The notes under the pieces: generated by a model | What the model saw: the letters and a program-made list of their open reading frames with translations, nothing else | Databases searched by the model: none | What the model was told of the DNA's origin: nothing | Part shown: one piece after another, positions 1 through 13,600 of the stretch | Position numbering within the stretch: position 1 is the first letter of the stretch | Layout: the number at the start of each line of letters is the position of its first letter | Position numbers and translations under genes: made by a program | NCBI GenBank assembly: GCA_013397435.1 | Contig: VZRG01000167.1 | Coordinates: 423,892 to 487,891, forward strand | Reading direction: 5' to 3' | Length of the DNA: 64,000 nt | Origin: Erythrocercus mccallii | Lineage: Eukaryota > Chordata > Aves > Passeriformes > Dicruridae

Positions 1-123
1 GTAGCCCCTGGGTGGGCTTTATCTGCCCTAAGTGTACCTGAAGGCGCTTCAATAAATACAACTGCCTTTTATTCGCTTAATTTTGTCTGGCCTCTGTTTT
101 TAGATAATCCCAATACAGCATCA
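1..123 (+). mobile_element. 3' end of an endogenous-retrovirus-type LTR (cut by window edge)
   Basis: Seen: an AATAAA polyadenylation signal at 51-56 is followed by a T-rich, GT-containing stretch typical of LTR R/U5. The unit ends in GCATCA at 118-123, so it has the CA end expected of an LTR. The fragment near 26.4 kb, read on its minus strand, has the same plan (CAATAAAT, T/C-rich U5, ending GGCATCA). Inference: this is the right end of a solo LTR or provirus whose left part lies outside the window. No coding sequence is visible. It could instead be an unrelated AT-rich stretch, because the left end cannot be checked here. Confidence 0.42.
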
Positions 124-3100
124 ACCCAAGGAGTGAACTCTGGCAGGAACAAAGTCCTATAAAAATCTCCCATGTATTTTATATATGAAAATAAACATTT
201 TCATGTAGTTCTCTAGCAGCAGGAGCTGTCACAGGGCCTGGCATCTCCAAGAATATTGTACTGTACACTTTGGGAACCTGTGCTGGAGGCAGGGTGGGTG
301 AAACCTGTTCAGCACCTGCTGCAGTTGAGGGGCTGGACCATGGCTTGGTCCTGTGGGCTGTCAGTGATTTGCAAATCACCAGCTGGGAATCTCTATTCTG
401 AGCAAAAAATCACTGGACATTTTTGCTCAGGATGCCACAGAGGTGTTCACTGATATATTCATCAGGCTTGCAAATGCCCCATCAATGTACATGAGCTTTT
501 TTCCTGCTCATGAAAGACGAGGTGGAAAACTTACTTCGTACCAAAAGCAGAGACTTTAACAGATGGGGGGCTTGATTTCCTTGTTGAAATTCCTTGTAAT
601 TCACTGTCTTCTTCTCATAAAGTCAGTTGTTTGGAAATACACATGTAGCTGGAAGTGAAATGTTTGACGAACTGAAAATAGGACCTTGAGAAAACACCCA
701 GGTTTAATTTTCTTATGCTAAGGTTGGGTTGCCATTGATGAATTTCCCCTGGAAGTCCTAAGAAGCATGGTCAGATGAAACAAGGAGCAGCTACACTGGA
801 ATGAAACTGTGTTCATGTGTCGTAGTATATTTATTTTGCCTCAAGTCCCAAATGAGCTGTTCTGTTTGGGAAGGAATAAAGCTGCTTGATAGGGGTTTGT
901 GTGTATGTGTGTACATATGTATATCTACAAGAGTTTATTTTCTGCAGTCAGCGTGAATACTTGGCCAAGTTTACAGAAACAATTGCAGATGTGGTTTTGC
1001 ATGAAAGGAACGTTGAAAATGAATTTATGGAGCCTTACTGTTGGTAATATATGATTCCAGTGGTATCTAACATCTCGGACTAAAGAGGGAGCTTGTATGA
1101 GGTGTGACAAAGGAGAAATCAGTCCTTTGAACTCCACCTTTTGATTTCAATGAAGTCATGCCTGTTTCTGAAAGACCTGTGTGGCACTGAATGTTTCTCA
1201 AGCAGAATTAATAGGGGAGCAAAGAAAATAATTTCCAAATGTTTTCTGACAGATTTTAATAAAAAACACATTTATTTGTTTTGACTAAAGGTAGATTAAG
1301 GAACTCTAATTCTCCCAGATATTGCAGTAGAATGCTTGTCATACCTGCATCTCATGGGTGCCAGATTAAACAAGTCGCATTTAGACAATGAGTGTTGCTT
1401 GCTGAGTTGCTTTTAGCTTCAGAAGGGGCAATGAAGAGGTTATGTTTTCACTTCTGAGGTGGAGGAGGTAGAAAGAAAGGGCAATGGTAGTGTTAGAGAT
1501 ACAGTAGGTGTCATGGCATTCAGCCAGCTAATGTGAAATATCCTTTATGCTTCTCACTGACCACTCCTTTGCTGATGTTTGAAGGCTCCACGCTCTGACA
1601 CCAGGGCTTTGAGCCACCTGAGGTGGACACAAATGGGAAAATGGACACTTGGATTAATGAGATACAAGTCAAAGCTGCACACAGTCTTGGTTCAAGTCAA
1701 AATTTAATGAGAAATTTGATGGCTAGGGTGATAGTATTAAGAAAAATAAAAAGGGCAGTGAGGGTAATAACTCATGTCTTCCTTCAGCACCTGACCCTGC
1801 AGTGAGGACAGGTTAGAGGACCATTAAAGGTTTAGTTGCAAACACGTGGGAAACCTTTGTGTGGCTGGACTTGGAAGGGTCCTGAAATTTCTACCAGCTC
1901 CTGCAGGACTGGAATTCTAGGGTAGTGCAGGATGTGCCTGTGCTGGTGTCCCACTTTAATCACCAGCCTGAGGGGCTTGGTGGGCTCAGAAGGGCAGGGG
2001 ACACACCTGAGGCACAGCCTGCAGGGGTCTTTAGGCACAATGGGAAACTCAGCAGAAGATTTCTCTTGTTACAAAGAAACTTAGGCCAAATCCCCTTGCT
2101 TCCCTTCAGGTGGTTGAGGAAATTGGGAAATTTGTCGTTGTGCTAAGAGGGGAAGGAAGGTGGAATGTGCTTGTGAGATGCAGTCACCAGGCATGGCCAG
2201 CGCAGAGCCCTGTGCAATACATGGCTGTGCTATATAAGGGAATATACTTTTGTTTGAAGGTTGTTTTTTTTTTTCTTTTTTTGAAGTCTTTATACTTTTT
2301 TCTTGGCTCAACCAAGCTGGTGCAGAAGTTCAGCCTAAACCTCACAGTCTGGGAGCTCATGCAATGTAATGGAAAGGTGACTGAGAGGTCTTGAAAGACA
2401 TTTCTGTTTAAAGACCTGAATAGTAGTTTGCATTTTGCTTGCTGCCAGACTGGCTTCTCTGTTTTTAAGGTCCCCTGGATGCTGAATAGTCTCTGAATCC
2501 TGTGCTGGGAACAGGGTGAGGGCAGTTTTAAATCTGAGCCTGAGCAGGAGGTTATTTTGCTCTCCACACTGGATTATACAATTACATGGTTGTGTGTGTA
2601 TTTCCACTCGGCCAATTTATTGTTTGCTTTCAAAAAGCATATTCCCACCAAGCACTATTAAAATATTTTGTCAAATATTTGCAATTACTGTGCGCCTTCC
2701 TCTGATTTTCTACCTGCATGAAAGCTTGAAGAAAGCAGACAGAATTTTCAACATCACTCCTGGGATGAGACATAAAGGGGAGCAGGATTTGCAAAGGTAT
2801 GCTTTGTTCTGGGAAGGATTAAATGTTGCTGTCCTTGAAGAAGGTAATTTTTAGCAAGACAATGAAAAACTCAACAAATTTTAGCAATAAACCATAGTCA
2901 CCTGAAGATCAAAGGCATTATGTGAAGTACAGGGAGGGAGGGACTGGTATTGCTTCTGAAATGAGTTTTTTTTGGGGGAGAGATGATATTTTCAGGACAC
3001 ATACTTCTCTGTGATTCTGATTCAAGCAATGTGGCAATGTAGGTAAATTCTTCCACAGGTCCCTCTTCTGAAACTGGTGGTGGAAAAGCCCCCAAAGTTT

Positions 3101-6100
3101 ACTTCAGATTATTTCAGTGGTGTAAAAGCTGAAAAGATGCTGAGGGTCTTATTTTGAAGTAGAAACAGCAAATTGGTAAGTGGTGGACCTTTTCCCACTG
3201 TAAGGGTAGCCCATGTTGCGGTAATTTGTACATAGGTGTGGATGCCAGGGTAATAGAGCTGCTCAAATAATTTCAGACATCTACATCTATTTGACAAACA
3301 TATACATATTTATACTTCTTTAAAATACATTGATGTCTTCTAGGTAAATTAGCTGAAAAACATACCTGGAAATAATTTGGAAAAAAAACCAAATTGAGGT
3401 ATCAAAATATTTTCCAATTTAATTTGAAACCCCCAAATTTTATATTTAAAATAAAACTAGGGATTTTTTCTTTTTGAGGTTGAGTGAAACATTGCTTTTG
3501 AAACAGTTTTCTTGGGATAGTTTTCCTCTTTTCAGAAAATTAAACTTTTTTGGTTTGACACCAACTCATTAAAAATAAGTGTTACGGGAAAATAACTTTA
3601 CAATCAAAGAGTCAAAAAGTAAAATGCCCTTGCACACCTTGGAAGGTCACACAGAGAGACATTTTCACAAGTGGCTTTGAAGGCAAGCCCTGGAGGGGAG
3701 CTGGGTGGAATGTTACATTTTTTTTCCCCAGGATATTTATTTGTGAGCAGTTTTAATCTTAAAAAAGAAGCATTAAAATGTGTACACTGCAAAAAAAAGG
3801 CTTGTAGAAAACACTTGTAATAATTGGTACCTGCAACAATAAGTAACGCAGTGTTTGAGTCTTCTGAGAATCTTAGATTTTACACTACGTATAAAAAATC
3901 TGCGTTATATATATTATATATTTTTGTAAATAAGAAGAATTTTTTTAGATAGATTGATGTTGTTCAGTGGTTCTCAGAGGCTGAATGACAGCTTGTCATT
4001 TTTTGGGGAGACAGTGAGCAGCACTGAATAGCTGACTTCTTCAAGTGGACCTTCTGGCTGATGACTCCTTTCCTTGCACTAGTATTGCTTTGCTAGCTAA
4101 AGGTCAAAGTATTCACCCTGAGCTCCATTTCCCAAGGTGGCTTCCTGATTTTTGAAGGAAATATTTGGATTGCAAGCCCTCTGAATGTCATGCAGTGGCT
4201 GTGCCTCAGTCCTTTGAGAGGAGACACTGCACTGGAATAAACCCTTGACATCCTCCTAAGGCTTCCATCCATCTGATCTTCACTGCACCAAGGAAAAGTA
4301 CCCTGAGGATGGGGAAAATTTACTGCATCAGGGAACTCCTTATCACTGCTGGGCAATCTCCCCAGTGCTCCTGGGAAGGAGAAGAGGGGAGGAAGAACAG
4401 AAATAGTTCTGGGTTGTTGTTATTATCCTCCTCAGACTTCCTCATGAGGAAGAGCTTGAGCATTCAGAGATGAGAAGTGATGCTGAGGACCATGCAGAAA
4501 GGTGGAGGATGGGCTGGGGCATTTGGAGAGGATGTGGGGATAATGTTGGTGCACAGAGCAGCCCAGAAGGAAAGGATGTGCCTGGCTGGGCAGGAGGTGA
4601 TGAAGGTGGACATAAATCAGGTATCAAAGCTTTGGGGAGGTAAAGCAGGAAAAAGCTTGGGGATTCTTGTTTCTAACATGTGAGTTGTCATCCTGACAGC
4701 CAGCTCTTTGTTTAAATCCCTGATGGTGACTGTGCTCTGTAAATGCTGCTGCCTGGTACAGCCTTAGCTCCTGAGCACACTGTCACTGCACAGAAGCCCA
4801 GTGTGCTGCTTGGAACCTGTTCTGCAGTGTACCTTTCCCTCTTTAATCCTCGTCTCCCAGCCAAGGGGGAACCACATCAGCCCTGCCTCTCCCAGGTCAT
4901 CCAGCAAAGAAACTGGGGCCAGATTTAGCTGCACACGTGGGCTGAGGTGGAAACACTTCTCGGGAGAAAAAGGAAGATTTGCTCTTCTGGGTTCTTCAAG
5001 GAGTATCCAGTGCTAAGAGTAAACACAAGACTGGCAAAAAAAAAAATCTTGTTACAACTTGCTTCTTAGGTATATGGTCTAACTGAATTAAAAAAAAAAA
5101 AGAGGTAAGCAGGGTAAGCAGCAGCAATTGTAGTGTCTCTATCAGATTCGCAAAATTAACATTTCCTTTGAATCTCCACAAAACAACCCTAGACAAACGC
5201 TGGGAGGATCGCATCAACAACAACAAAAATTTAAATCCCCCAATCTGGGAACGAATCAGAAAGAAAAATACCCCCAGGGAAAGTAAACTAATAAAATAAC
5301 CTTCACAACCCCCCTGCCCTCAGCAGCGTTTTAATCCAAACAAGGGTGCAGAGTTCCCTGAAAGCCATGCAAGGCTTTGCTGCTGCCAGTGATTTTATGG
5401 GGGAGGGCACTTGGCTGTTGCCCCAGCAGGCAGGAATATAAAGAAGACAGATCTCCATCTGCAAACAGAGCACCTCAAATAATGCCCAAATGCACCTTGG
5501 CTTGGTTTCCCTCCAGCTCCTGAGTCACCTTTGGAAGTTTTATCACGGTGGCTTTCCCTGTGGAGTGACAGGCTGGGAAAAGTGGTTTTATTTTGGGGGG
5601 GTGGAAATGCAGGGAGTGCAGCGCCAGGGCTGGGATTGCAGAGGAAGCTGAGGCCTCCAGCCCTGCACAGGAAGCAATCTTAGAGCAAGGCCTTAAATGC
5701 CAGATTCCAGGCAGAGTTTAACTAACCACTGACAGCTCTGTAAACAAAGCAGGGACAAAAAGAGAACGGCTTTCCCTTTTCTGGTAGTCATTTTTGGTTT
5801 GGGGGCTGCAGGGGAATTCTGTAATAGTCGGCTTGATGGGATATAAACCGAGGCTGCAAAGGCTTTGTATATGAAGAACTGTAAAGGGGAAAATACTTCA
5901 TGGACTGAATCATAAAGAAGGTAGGGCACGGGCAAAACGCGCGGATAAAGCTACAAAAAGAAAATATTGCTACTTTTCGTTCTTTGAGCAGGATTTGTAC
6001 GTAGTTTGACTTCCCCTGGATGGGATTTTAAAGCAGTGGCTTATTTTTCTTGGGTTTTTTATTATTTTTTTTTTCTTTTCCTTCCTTCTTTTCCTTTTTT

Positions 6101-6615
6101 TTAAAATTTTTTCTTCGCTTTCTTTTTTTTTTTTTTGCATTTCTGAAGGTGGGGGTGGGAACAGCCGGACGGGGACGAACTTTTGCAGAACTTTTAATTA
6201 TCTGTGCAACTAAAGAAAATAAGAACTCTCTCGTGCAGTGCTCCTACTGCTTGCGGTGAAAAACTGGAAGCCTAAAGTTAAAAATCCTGCTGAATTGTTG
6301 CTTTTGTTAGTGGAAAAGACCTGTGACGTTACAAATAGCTAGGCTGCGGCTGGCAGATGTATACAGTCCCTACTTGAAGCATGTTGATTTAATTTTAACT
6401 AGGAAACTAAACGCAGGCACAGGCTATGTTTATCCTACAAGACATTTCATTAATCTTGTTTATCTCAACAGTATTGAGGAAGTTGAGGGTTTTTTTTTTG
6501 ATGGAGAAATAAAATAGTTGCAGCAAAGCTAAGGCAGCAAAACAAAACTAAGTGGACTTGGTTAAATGCATCCCTCGTGTTCTCACTCTCATCTAAGTGG
6601 TCATCTCCCTTTTAG
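124..6615 (+). other. 5' intron or flank of CALD1, no coding sequence recognised
   Basis: No open frame here resembles a known protein; all are short and overlap in several frames. Visible content includes a TG-rich run near 897-925, poly-T at 2,263-2,282 and A-runs at 5,037-5,047 and 5,090-5,101. From about 5.4 to 6.3 kb the sequence has more CpG than its surroundings, an AP-1 type TGAGTCA at 5,521-5,527, a CArG-like box on the minus strand (CCAAAAATGA, 5,788-5,797, one mismatch), and TATA-like GATATAAA near 5,838. In other vertebrates a non-coding first exon precedes the ATG exon. I cannot tell whether that exon is in this stretch or further upstream. Confidence 0.6.
6039..6145 (+). repeat. 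Pyrimidine-rich low-complexity tract
   Basis: About 100 bases are made almost entirely of T and C, with T runs separated by single or paired C and a few A or G. The tract lies some 470 bases upstream of the first coding exon acceptor. It may be a simple-repeat expansion. It is too far from the acceptor at 6,615 to act as that exon's own polypyrimidine tract, which is the local CTCCCTTTTAG. Confidence 0.8.
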
Positions 6616-6727
6616 GTTTGGATCTTGCCAGAGGTTGGAACGCTTAAACACCCACCATGGATGACTTTGAACGCCGCAGAGAGCTCAGGAGGCAAAAGCG
6701 TGAGGAAATGCGCCTGGAAGCAGAGAG
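6616..6727 (+). CDS. CALD1: Caldesmon, first coding exon of the muscle-type (gizzard) isoform
   Basis: Coding runs from the ATG at 6,657 to 6,727 and gives residues 1-23 plus two bases of codon 24. The peptide starts MDDFERRRELRRQKREEMRL, identical to my recollection of chicken and mammalian caldesmon. The start has a near-ideal context (CCCACCATGG). The exon begins after a good acceptor (CATCTCCCTTTTAG, 6,602-6,615), so bases 6,616-6,656 are 5' UTR. It ends at a consensus donor, AG|GTGAGT. The split codon AG+G completes Arg24 with the exon at 60,619. Caldesmon binds actin, tropomyosin, myosin and calmodulin and restrains actomyosin ATPase in smooth muscle and in the cytoskeleton. The N-terminal segment belongs to the myosin-binding end. 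The exact 5' end of the exon is inferred from the acceptor only. Confidence 0.95.
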
Positions 6728-9700
6728 GTGAGTTCCTGCACCTGGAAAATGGGGCTGGTGCCTTGCCTTTGATAGCAGTGGCCATGAGAATTTCTGCCTT
6801 CAGTTGCGAAGAGTCCTTGTGTTATTGTTATCTTCCAAAAACCGGCTTTGGCTGATGCTGTGGGAGAGGTGAGGGGCGTGTATTGTCTGATTTCCTCAGG
6901 CTGCTGTAGGTGTCTGGCTTCTCGTTATTTTGCTACATGGATAAGTGTAAAGGTGGTGGAATATGGCCATGTGGAGTCATAGAAAGGAAAGCTCATCCTC
7001 AGGGGCTGTGCAGAAGGGGTTGTGTTTGCCAGATATTTATATATCAGATATTATATGTATTAAAGTTATAAGGTATAAATTGAAAGCTGGGATGCACTTG
7101 GTACGTGGAGTATAGAACGTGTGAATTGTTTGCCATTACTGTGCATTGCTGTTGTGTTTGTACTGCCTCTTGCTTTTTATTCATTTACAGCCACTTTATG
7201 TGGGCAATGAGCAACATTTGCTGTCAGTTGTTACAGATTTACATTGGTGAAATGAGAGCAGAATTTGATGTGAGTGTGATGATATCAATTTATGGAAGAA
7301 ATACCATGAAAATACTGGGAATGACATTTCATTAACTAAACCCACTTTACACCTGTACAGTTCTGTTTGCTTTAATGAAATTTTGTGATGTACACTGGTG
7401 TAAGCAGGGAGAAAGGCTCCACTTATTTCTGTAATGTCTTCAGTGATAAAAAGATGTGATTTAGTTTATTAACACTGCACTGATTTAAAAAAATATAAAC
7501 TAGGTTTAAGCACATTTTGTTCTCATTTTTGTATTTAATTCTGAATAGGGATTTCAGTTTCATTTCTTCTTCTTTAAGCAAAGCTGTTAAAGGAAAGGCT
7601 GAGACCTTAGAGTCTGTTGGGAATAGAGGCCTTGGGTGGTCTGTGGAGGATGTTAGGGGTTGTAGTTTGGGAGTTTCTGTAGAAAAATGCCACTTGACTT
7701 CTCTTTGAAGACCTCCAGGCTCTTGTTGAGCATGCAGAGGCTGTGGGGTGATGTGGGCCATGTGGTGTGGCTGGTTTGGGCAGGCAGGGACAGCCATAGG
7801 GGTTGGGGATAGTGGGCTCTGCCTTTGCCACCACTGGAGCTGAAATCCAGGCTGCCACGTGGATCCCACCCTGCTAATGGGAAGAGGATTTTCCATGTCT
7901 GGGGGGCTTTGTTGGGGTTTAGTGTGGTGCTTCCATGGAGGAGGGTAGCTTGGTGGCAGCCTGGCCAGAGGAGAAGGGCTTGAGCCTGTGTCCTTTTTTC
8001 TCCCTGATCACTGCAGATGTTCTCCATGCCCTTTCCCACACATTTGAAGGCTTTCAACAATAAATTACTGTACACTAAGTCTTGCTGTACTCCCTTTGCT
8101 GCTGCCAACTTCAGGCATTCAAGTACAATGAGTCAGACCCCTTAAAAGTCACAAGACTGCTTTAAAAATCTCAGGATCTTAAAAATAATTCAGTTTGGTC
8201 TTTTTATTTTTGGTTTGCTTTAACAATAAGAGAGCCTGATTCTCAAGTTGAGGTGTGACTCTGGGAGCTAGGACCACCCAAATCCTGCCCCAGCGAGGGC
8301 AACATGGGGCAGGAGCTGAGCTGAGCATCTTCCCCCATTGCAGGGCTCACAGAGGGAAGGGCAGCAGCACTGGGGCAGTTATTAACAAATGAATTTGCGA
8401 TGCTGCATTGGTTTTGGCGGGTTCAGATTTTTAGGGATTTGGAGATCATCTTTGCCTTTAATAATGCGACCACAACATGCTCACGTGTCATAAGCTGCAG
8501 AAATCTGCTTGCCAGACCTACCTCTGAACACTTTCAGGTGTTTTATGGAGTGGGTTGTGCAGTCCTTAAGTGCTGTTGGAAGTGTTTCTCCATGAGTTCT
8601 GAGCAGAGGCCATTTCCCCAGCCCTCCCATCATGGGCTGTAGCCCTGCTGTGGGGAATGCAGCGCTGGGTGCAAGTGAGATGGACAGATGGATGTCTGTG
8701 TAGGCTGTAGCATGCTTGCCAGGTCTCCCAAATACTGTTTAGGCTTGTCTGAGCAGAACAGTAAACCCAGAAATGTGAGCAGCCTTGTCCACCAGCAGTG
8801 CTGGTGTACAAGTGTACCTCAGCCAGTTGCAGTGAGGCATTTTGCAGTTTCCTGGGATAAATGTACATTGGAAGCCTGAGTTTCTAGCTGGATGCCTGTG
8901 CCCAGGAGAGATTGAGGGGTGAAAATGTAGCAGCATGGACTCGTGCACCGTGTGCCCAAGAGAGTGGCTTGATGTTATCACGCCTTAGAGCCACAGGCTG
9001 TGTTCGGAGCGATGAGGATCCATGTGCTGTCAGATTCCCAAGTGTCTGTGATGCTGGAGCCACTGATGTCCAGCTATTTAATCTTTGGAGAAGCTTAGTG
9101 TAAGTTCAGTCCTTGAAGTCTGGTGTTAGGCTTTGTGTTTGGGGGCTTTATTTTCCATTAGGAATCTGTTGGAAATGGTACTTTGTTTTGCTGTGTAGCC
9201 CTGGCATTCTGGGTTCGTATGCTTAGGACTGATCCTGAGAACTCATTTTGCCTTTTGAAGAGCAACATTGCATTTCACCCCTGGCATGTCCTGTGGCTAG
9301 TAGTTCATGCTGTGGCAACTCAGATAAAAATTGATACCAACTCAGAAACAAAGTGGGGTTTTTTTTGCATTTTAAGTTCCTATAACTCCAAGGTATTCCA
9401 GACATTCTGGATTCCCCACACAGGCTCACTGCGCCCACCCAGAAATTTTGTCCAGCCAGGGTTTTTTTAACTGTTTATATTTGTCTGGATCTCTGGAGGC
9501 CTATCAATGTGTTTGGAGCAGCATTGCAGACCTGTCTAGAGGGCATGTTTCCAACAGCAGGCGTATGGGACTTTGTCCAGCTTTCTCCCAAGCTGTCAAA
9601 TTTATTGCGTGTGCTCAGCCTGGCAGGGACCCAGCTCGGGTACCTCAGGGGGGAAGGAGACTTTTCAGGCACAGGACAAAGTATGGCAGTGTTCACTTGT

Positions 9701-10576
9701 GCCAGTCTGGCTGCGTTCTCTATCTGGTTTGTACTGAGCAGGTGTGAGGTCAGGGAAAAAAGGAAAGAAAGGAAAACCTTCAGCTGTTGGGGTGATGGGA
9801 TGTGCTGCATCTTTTATTGCCACGTGACAAAGCTGAGGCTTTATCCTGCTCCCTAGGGACAGAGGGACTCTTGTGCCTGGGACAGTGGTTTTATAAAGCC
9901 CTCAGGTACCAGTCTGGAGCTGGCTGAAGTCAGTGGGAAGCTTTGCACTGATTTCAGTGGCCTTTGGATTAAGCTCCACCTGAGTCATTCCAGCCAGCTG
10001 ATTTATGAGGCAGTGGCATCCCTGAAGGAGCTGGATGAAGGCTTTGCCTCCCCAGCCACAGGGTACACACTGTGCTGGAGTATCAGGGCTGTCACAGGAG
10101 TGAGCTGCACAGAACTGACAGGAAAAATCCCACGTGGAATTGGAGCACAGGGGGCTGACTTCTTTCAGCAAGGGAAAGAACAAATAGCACCTGCTGCTTT
10201 GTGCCTCTTCCTAGGCAGTGAAAGATGTTCTCTTGAACAAAACCATCGGGTATTGTCATTTTGATGTTGTAGCTGACACTTGAAGAATTCAGCCTGGAGC
10301 TGGGTAGAGTTTGTGTGTGTCTGGAGGGGTGGTGCTGAGTATCTTGCTGGTCCACCTCAGTCTGCTGCAGCTGCTCTGAAAAACTGAGGTGAAATACTTC
10401 TTGACATGACAATGGACCTAATTCCATGACTTCAGCATAACTGAGGGCAAAAATAAGCCCCTTGAACTCTCTAAAGAATATTTCTCAGGTTAATCTATTT
10501 AGAACTCAAACCTCAATTTTACAAGTGACTGACTTGCCATTGTACCAGCAGTGAATTTTCACTTCTGCTTTGTGCT

Positions 10577-10638
10577 TGTTGTTTTGTTTGCATTTGGTGG
10601 TGTGTTTTTGTTGGTTTCTTGTTTGTTTGTTTGTTTTA
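10577..10638 (+). repeat. T/G-rich simple repeat ending in (GTTT)n
   Basis: The stretch is almost only T and G. It ends with four consecutive GTTT units from 10,621. It is a low-complexity intronic repeat with no sign of function. Confidence 0.75.
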
Positions 10639-13600
10639 ATTACACTAGGAAGCCAATCCAATTAGCTCCATTGTCACATCATCACTACTGCAGACTTCAG
10701 GGAGGTCTTGGGGTCGTCGTCAGGCTGGCCTCTGTTTAGCTGAAGCTTAAATTTGAACCTGAACCAGAGTTTTGCCCTTCCCTAAGGGATTGCAGATCAT
10801 ATCATGGGGAAGGAGAGGTGTTGGTCATCCTGTTGTGAAAATATGGCAAAGAGAAGAATTAGATATTACTAAATTCACCCTAAAAAAGAGTATGTGAGTA
10901 GGACATAGAGAGAAATACTGCCACAAAGCTGTGTGATTCCTGACAACATTAATTTCTGAAGGCACTAGTTCTGAAGGCACTCTTTATTTAAAAAAATAAA
11001 ATCCTGCAGATTGGGGATGGCAGCAGCCTGCAGGAGGCTAAAATTCTCCTGGGTTAGTAAATTGCTTAATGCAACTTCTGCTAAAACAAGACCCATAGTT
11101 AATCCCAAGTTGGTACAACTGCAAAAGAAGTCAGGTGAATTTCAGCTCGGCTCCATGCAGGTGTGTAGAGAACCAGAAAGACCTTTCTCATGCTTTTTAG
11201 TGCTCCTGTTGTAGCTCTGGTAGCGTGCAAAGGGCTGATTCACCAAGGTGAGAAGGTCAAACCAGCAGGGTCCATCTTTGCAGGACAATGAGAAGCACGT
11301 TTCTTATCTTCTGGACGGGTTAAGACTTGACACATTTGTTTCCATAGCATCTTAATGCTTCTGGAGAGCAAGGAATTGTCCTCTTTGCCAGCCACAGAAA
11401 GCAAAAAGTGTCCTTCTCCTGTCCAGGACAGTGAGGGTAAGTGTGTGTCCGTGTTAGATCAATGCTGAGTGACCACAAATAACTTTTGAAGCTGTTTCTC
11501 ATTCCTGCAGTGGAGTTATCCCTGCTATGGGGTGGACATTAGTGAGAAATGTTAAACAGAGTTGAGAGTTCACGAATTACACAAAAACGGTTCCTTTCAG
11601 GTCTCCTTTTTCTAGCAACATTAGGAGTTGCCCATTTCTTGTTCTCAGGCATCTAGTTGTGTTTTTATTAAGAGTTTTCAGAGACTATGCTTCAATTCAA
11701 GCTTGTGTTGAAGAAAGGAGAATATGATCTTAATACAAGTTTTCAATGAGTGCATGTATTCCAAGCCTCTTTTGCTACTAGGAAGAAGCTTATAGTGGTT
11801 TTATCTCTCCATGAACTTCGTATATCCTGAAGTTGCAAATATTTTGGGGATTTCTGTTTGTCTTTCTGTAAAATACTCACTTTTTGGTAGAGCTGAGACA
11901 TGACATCTTCTGCCCAGGAGTTAAATATTAAGGCATTGAATAAATAAGATTAGAGATGCGTGAGATTTGAGAACAAATTGAAGCAGAGTGCTCCAGCTGT
12001 TCACCTGTCTTCACAGCTGCCTGGAATTCCAGGGCTGACAGGACAGATTTGGGTTGTTGAGGTGGGTTTGGCCCTTCACACTGGATCTCTTTTGTGCAAT
12101 TTTTGGAGTTCATTCTTAACCCAGTGGCTCATTAAAACCTTCTCTACTGCAGTCACTCTCAAGTGAGAGTGGATACCAAAAAAATCTTTGCTGTTGTAGC
12201 ATTTCAAATGCCCTGGAGGAAATGACCAAATGTATGGAAAGCTCGGTAGGATTTAGCAGCTAATTTTTGTGTTTTTCAGATTACATTTTCTTTGAGGTTG
12301 TTACAGAGAAATGTTTCACAAAAGCAGCTTTGTTCTTCCAAGGAGCTAGACATACAGAATATAGACTTCCCTGAGCTGAACCTACTGCAATTCCTAAGCA
12401 GACAACAAAATCAGATCCTTAGTATTTCATATGATAATCCTGATTATGCATTATACTATTTTAAAGTCACTCTGTAATCTGTGTACTATACCAGGCAAGC
12501 TTTTAGGAGGACAGCTCCAATCTAGCACCCAGACAGCTGGAAAAAGGCCCCATCTTTCATCTCTTGGAAACACCGAGGAATTTTGGAAATTATTGGGTGA
12601 AAAGAGTCCCCTACAATCCTGTAATCAGGTAACCCACCTACTGCCAATGGAAAACCTTCTCTTTGTTTCCTACTGTAAATTTATTAGCTTTAACTGCACC
12701 AACGTCCCTCATGACCTGGATCTTACTTAAATATCTAGTAAATACAGGCATGAAGACACAGATTTTTGTGCTTGTTATTGATAATTCTGACCAGCATGCC
12801 TGCTTAAAAGAGCATCGTGTGAGGAGCAATATAATGTGCAATTTTATCAAGATTTTCAGAATTAGACCAAAACATAGGTACTGCACAAGGAAAATGCTGA
12901 GTCTGAAGACACGTAGCTGATATAATACAAATAAATGTCAGTGGCTTTCCTGCCATGTTTATGTTGAAAAATTACATCTATTTAGTATCTTAGATGCAAA
13001 TTGGCAGTATGCAGTCTATTAAGCCAGGGCAGGCTTCAGCAGACTTGCATTGCTGTCATTGCACCCTCAAACTGTGTAAGTGATATCTGCCACCAGAATT
13101 TTCTGATACAAAGGACCTCAGATACTTGAAAAGCAAAAAGGCCACGTTAAGTGAACATTGGCCTAAGGCTGTGAGGGCACAGAACCTTCAAGCATCCTGT
13201 GCCATCCACAGCAGGGCATGTAGCTTGACTTCTGTTAACTGCACGTGGCAGAGACCAAAGGCACTGTCCTAAACTGACTCAGAATAAAAGAGGTTCTGCT
13301 CTTGGTCACTGGTCTACTTTTGGCAGACTCTTAGGCAGGGAAATCCCAATATTTCTATATTTCTTCCTAGACAATAAGCATGTAACTGAGCTCTGAGCTG
13401 CTTAGTCATTTTCCATGTGCTTAATATCCACAACTAGTGCAAGTGGCAGAGTTAATTTAATTCATTGCACAAAGCATTCTCATGCCACAAGATTACATTT
13501 ACCTCATCACACAAATGCATATGCTTACCAATTTCCATATACTTATGAATGTTTTGGCTGAAAAATCTATATTAACCCTTATTTTAATTAAATAAGGCCT

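Noticed and set aside
7423..8108. Two overlapping minus-strand frames of 157 and 151 codons
   Set aside because: They overlap in different frames, have no recognisable domain, no conserved start context and no splice support.
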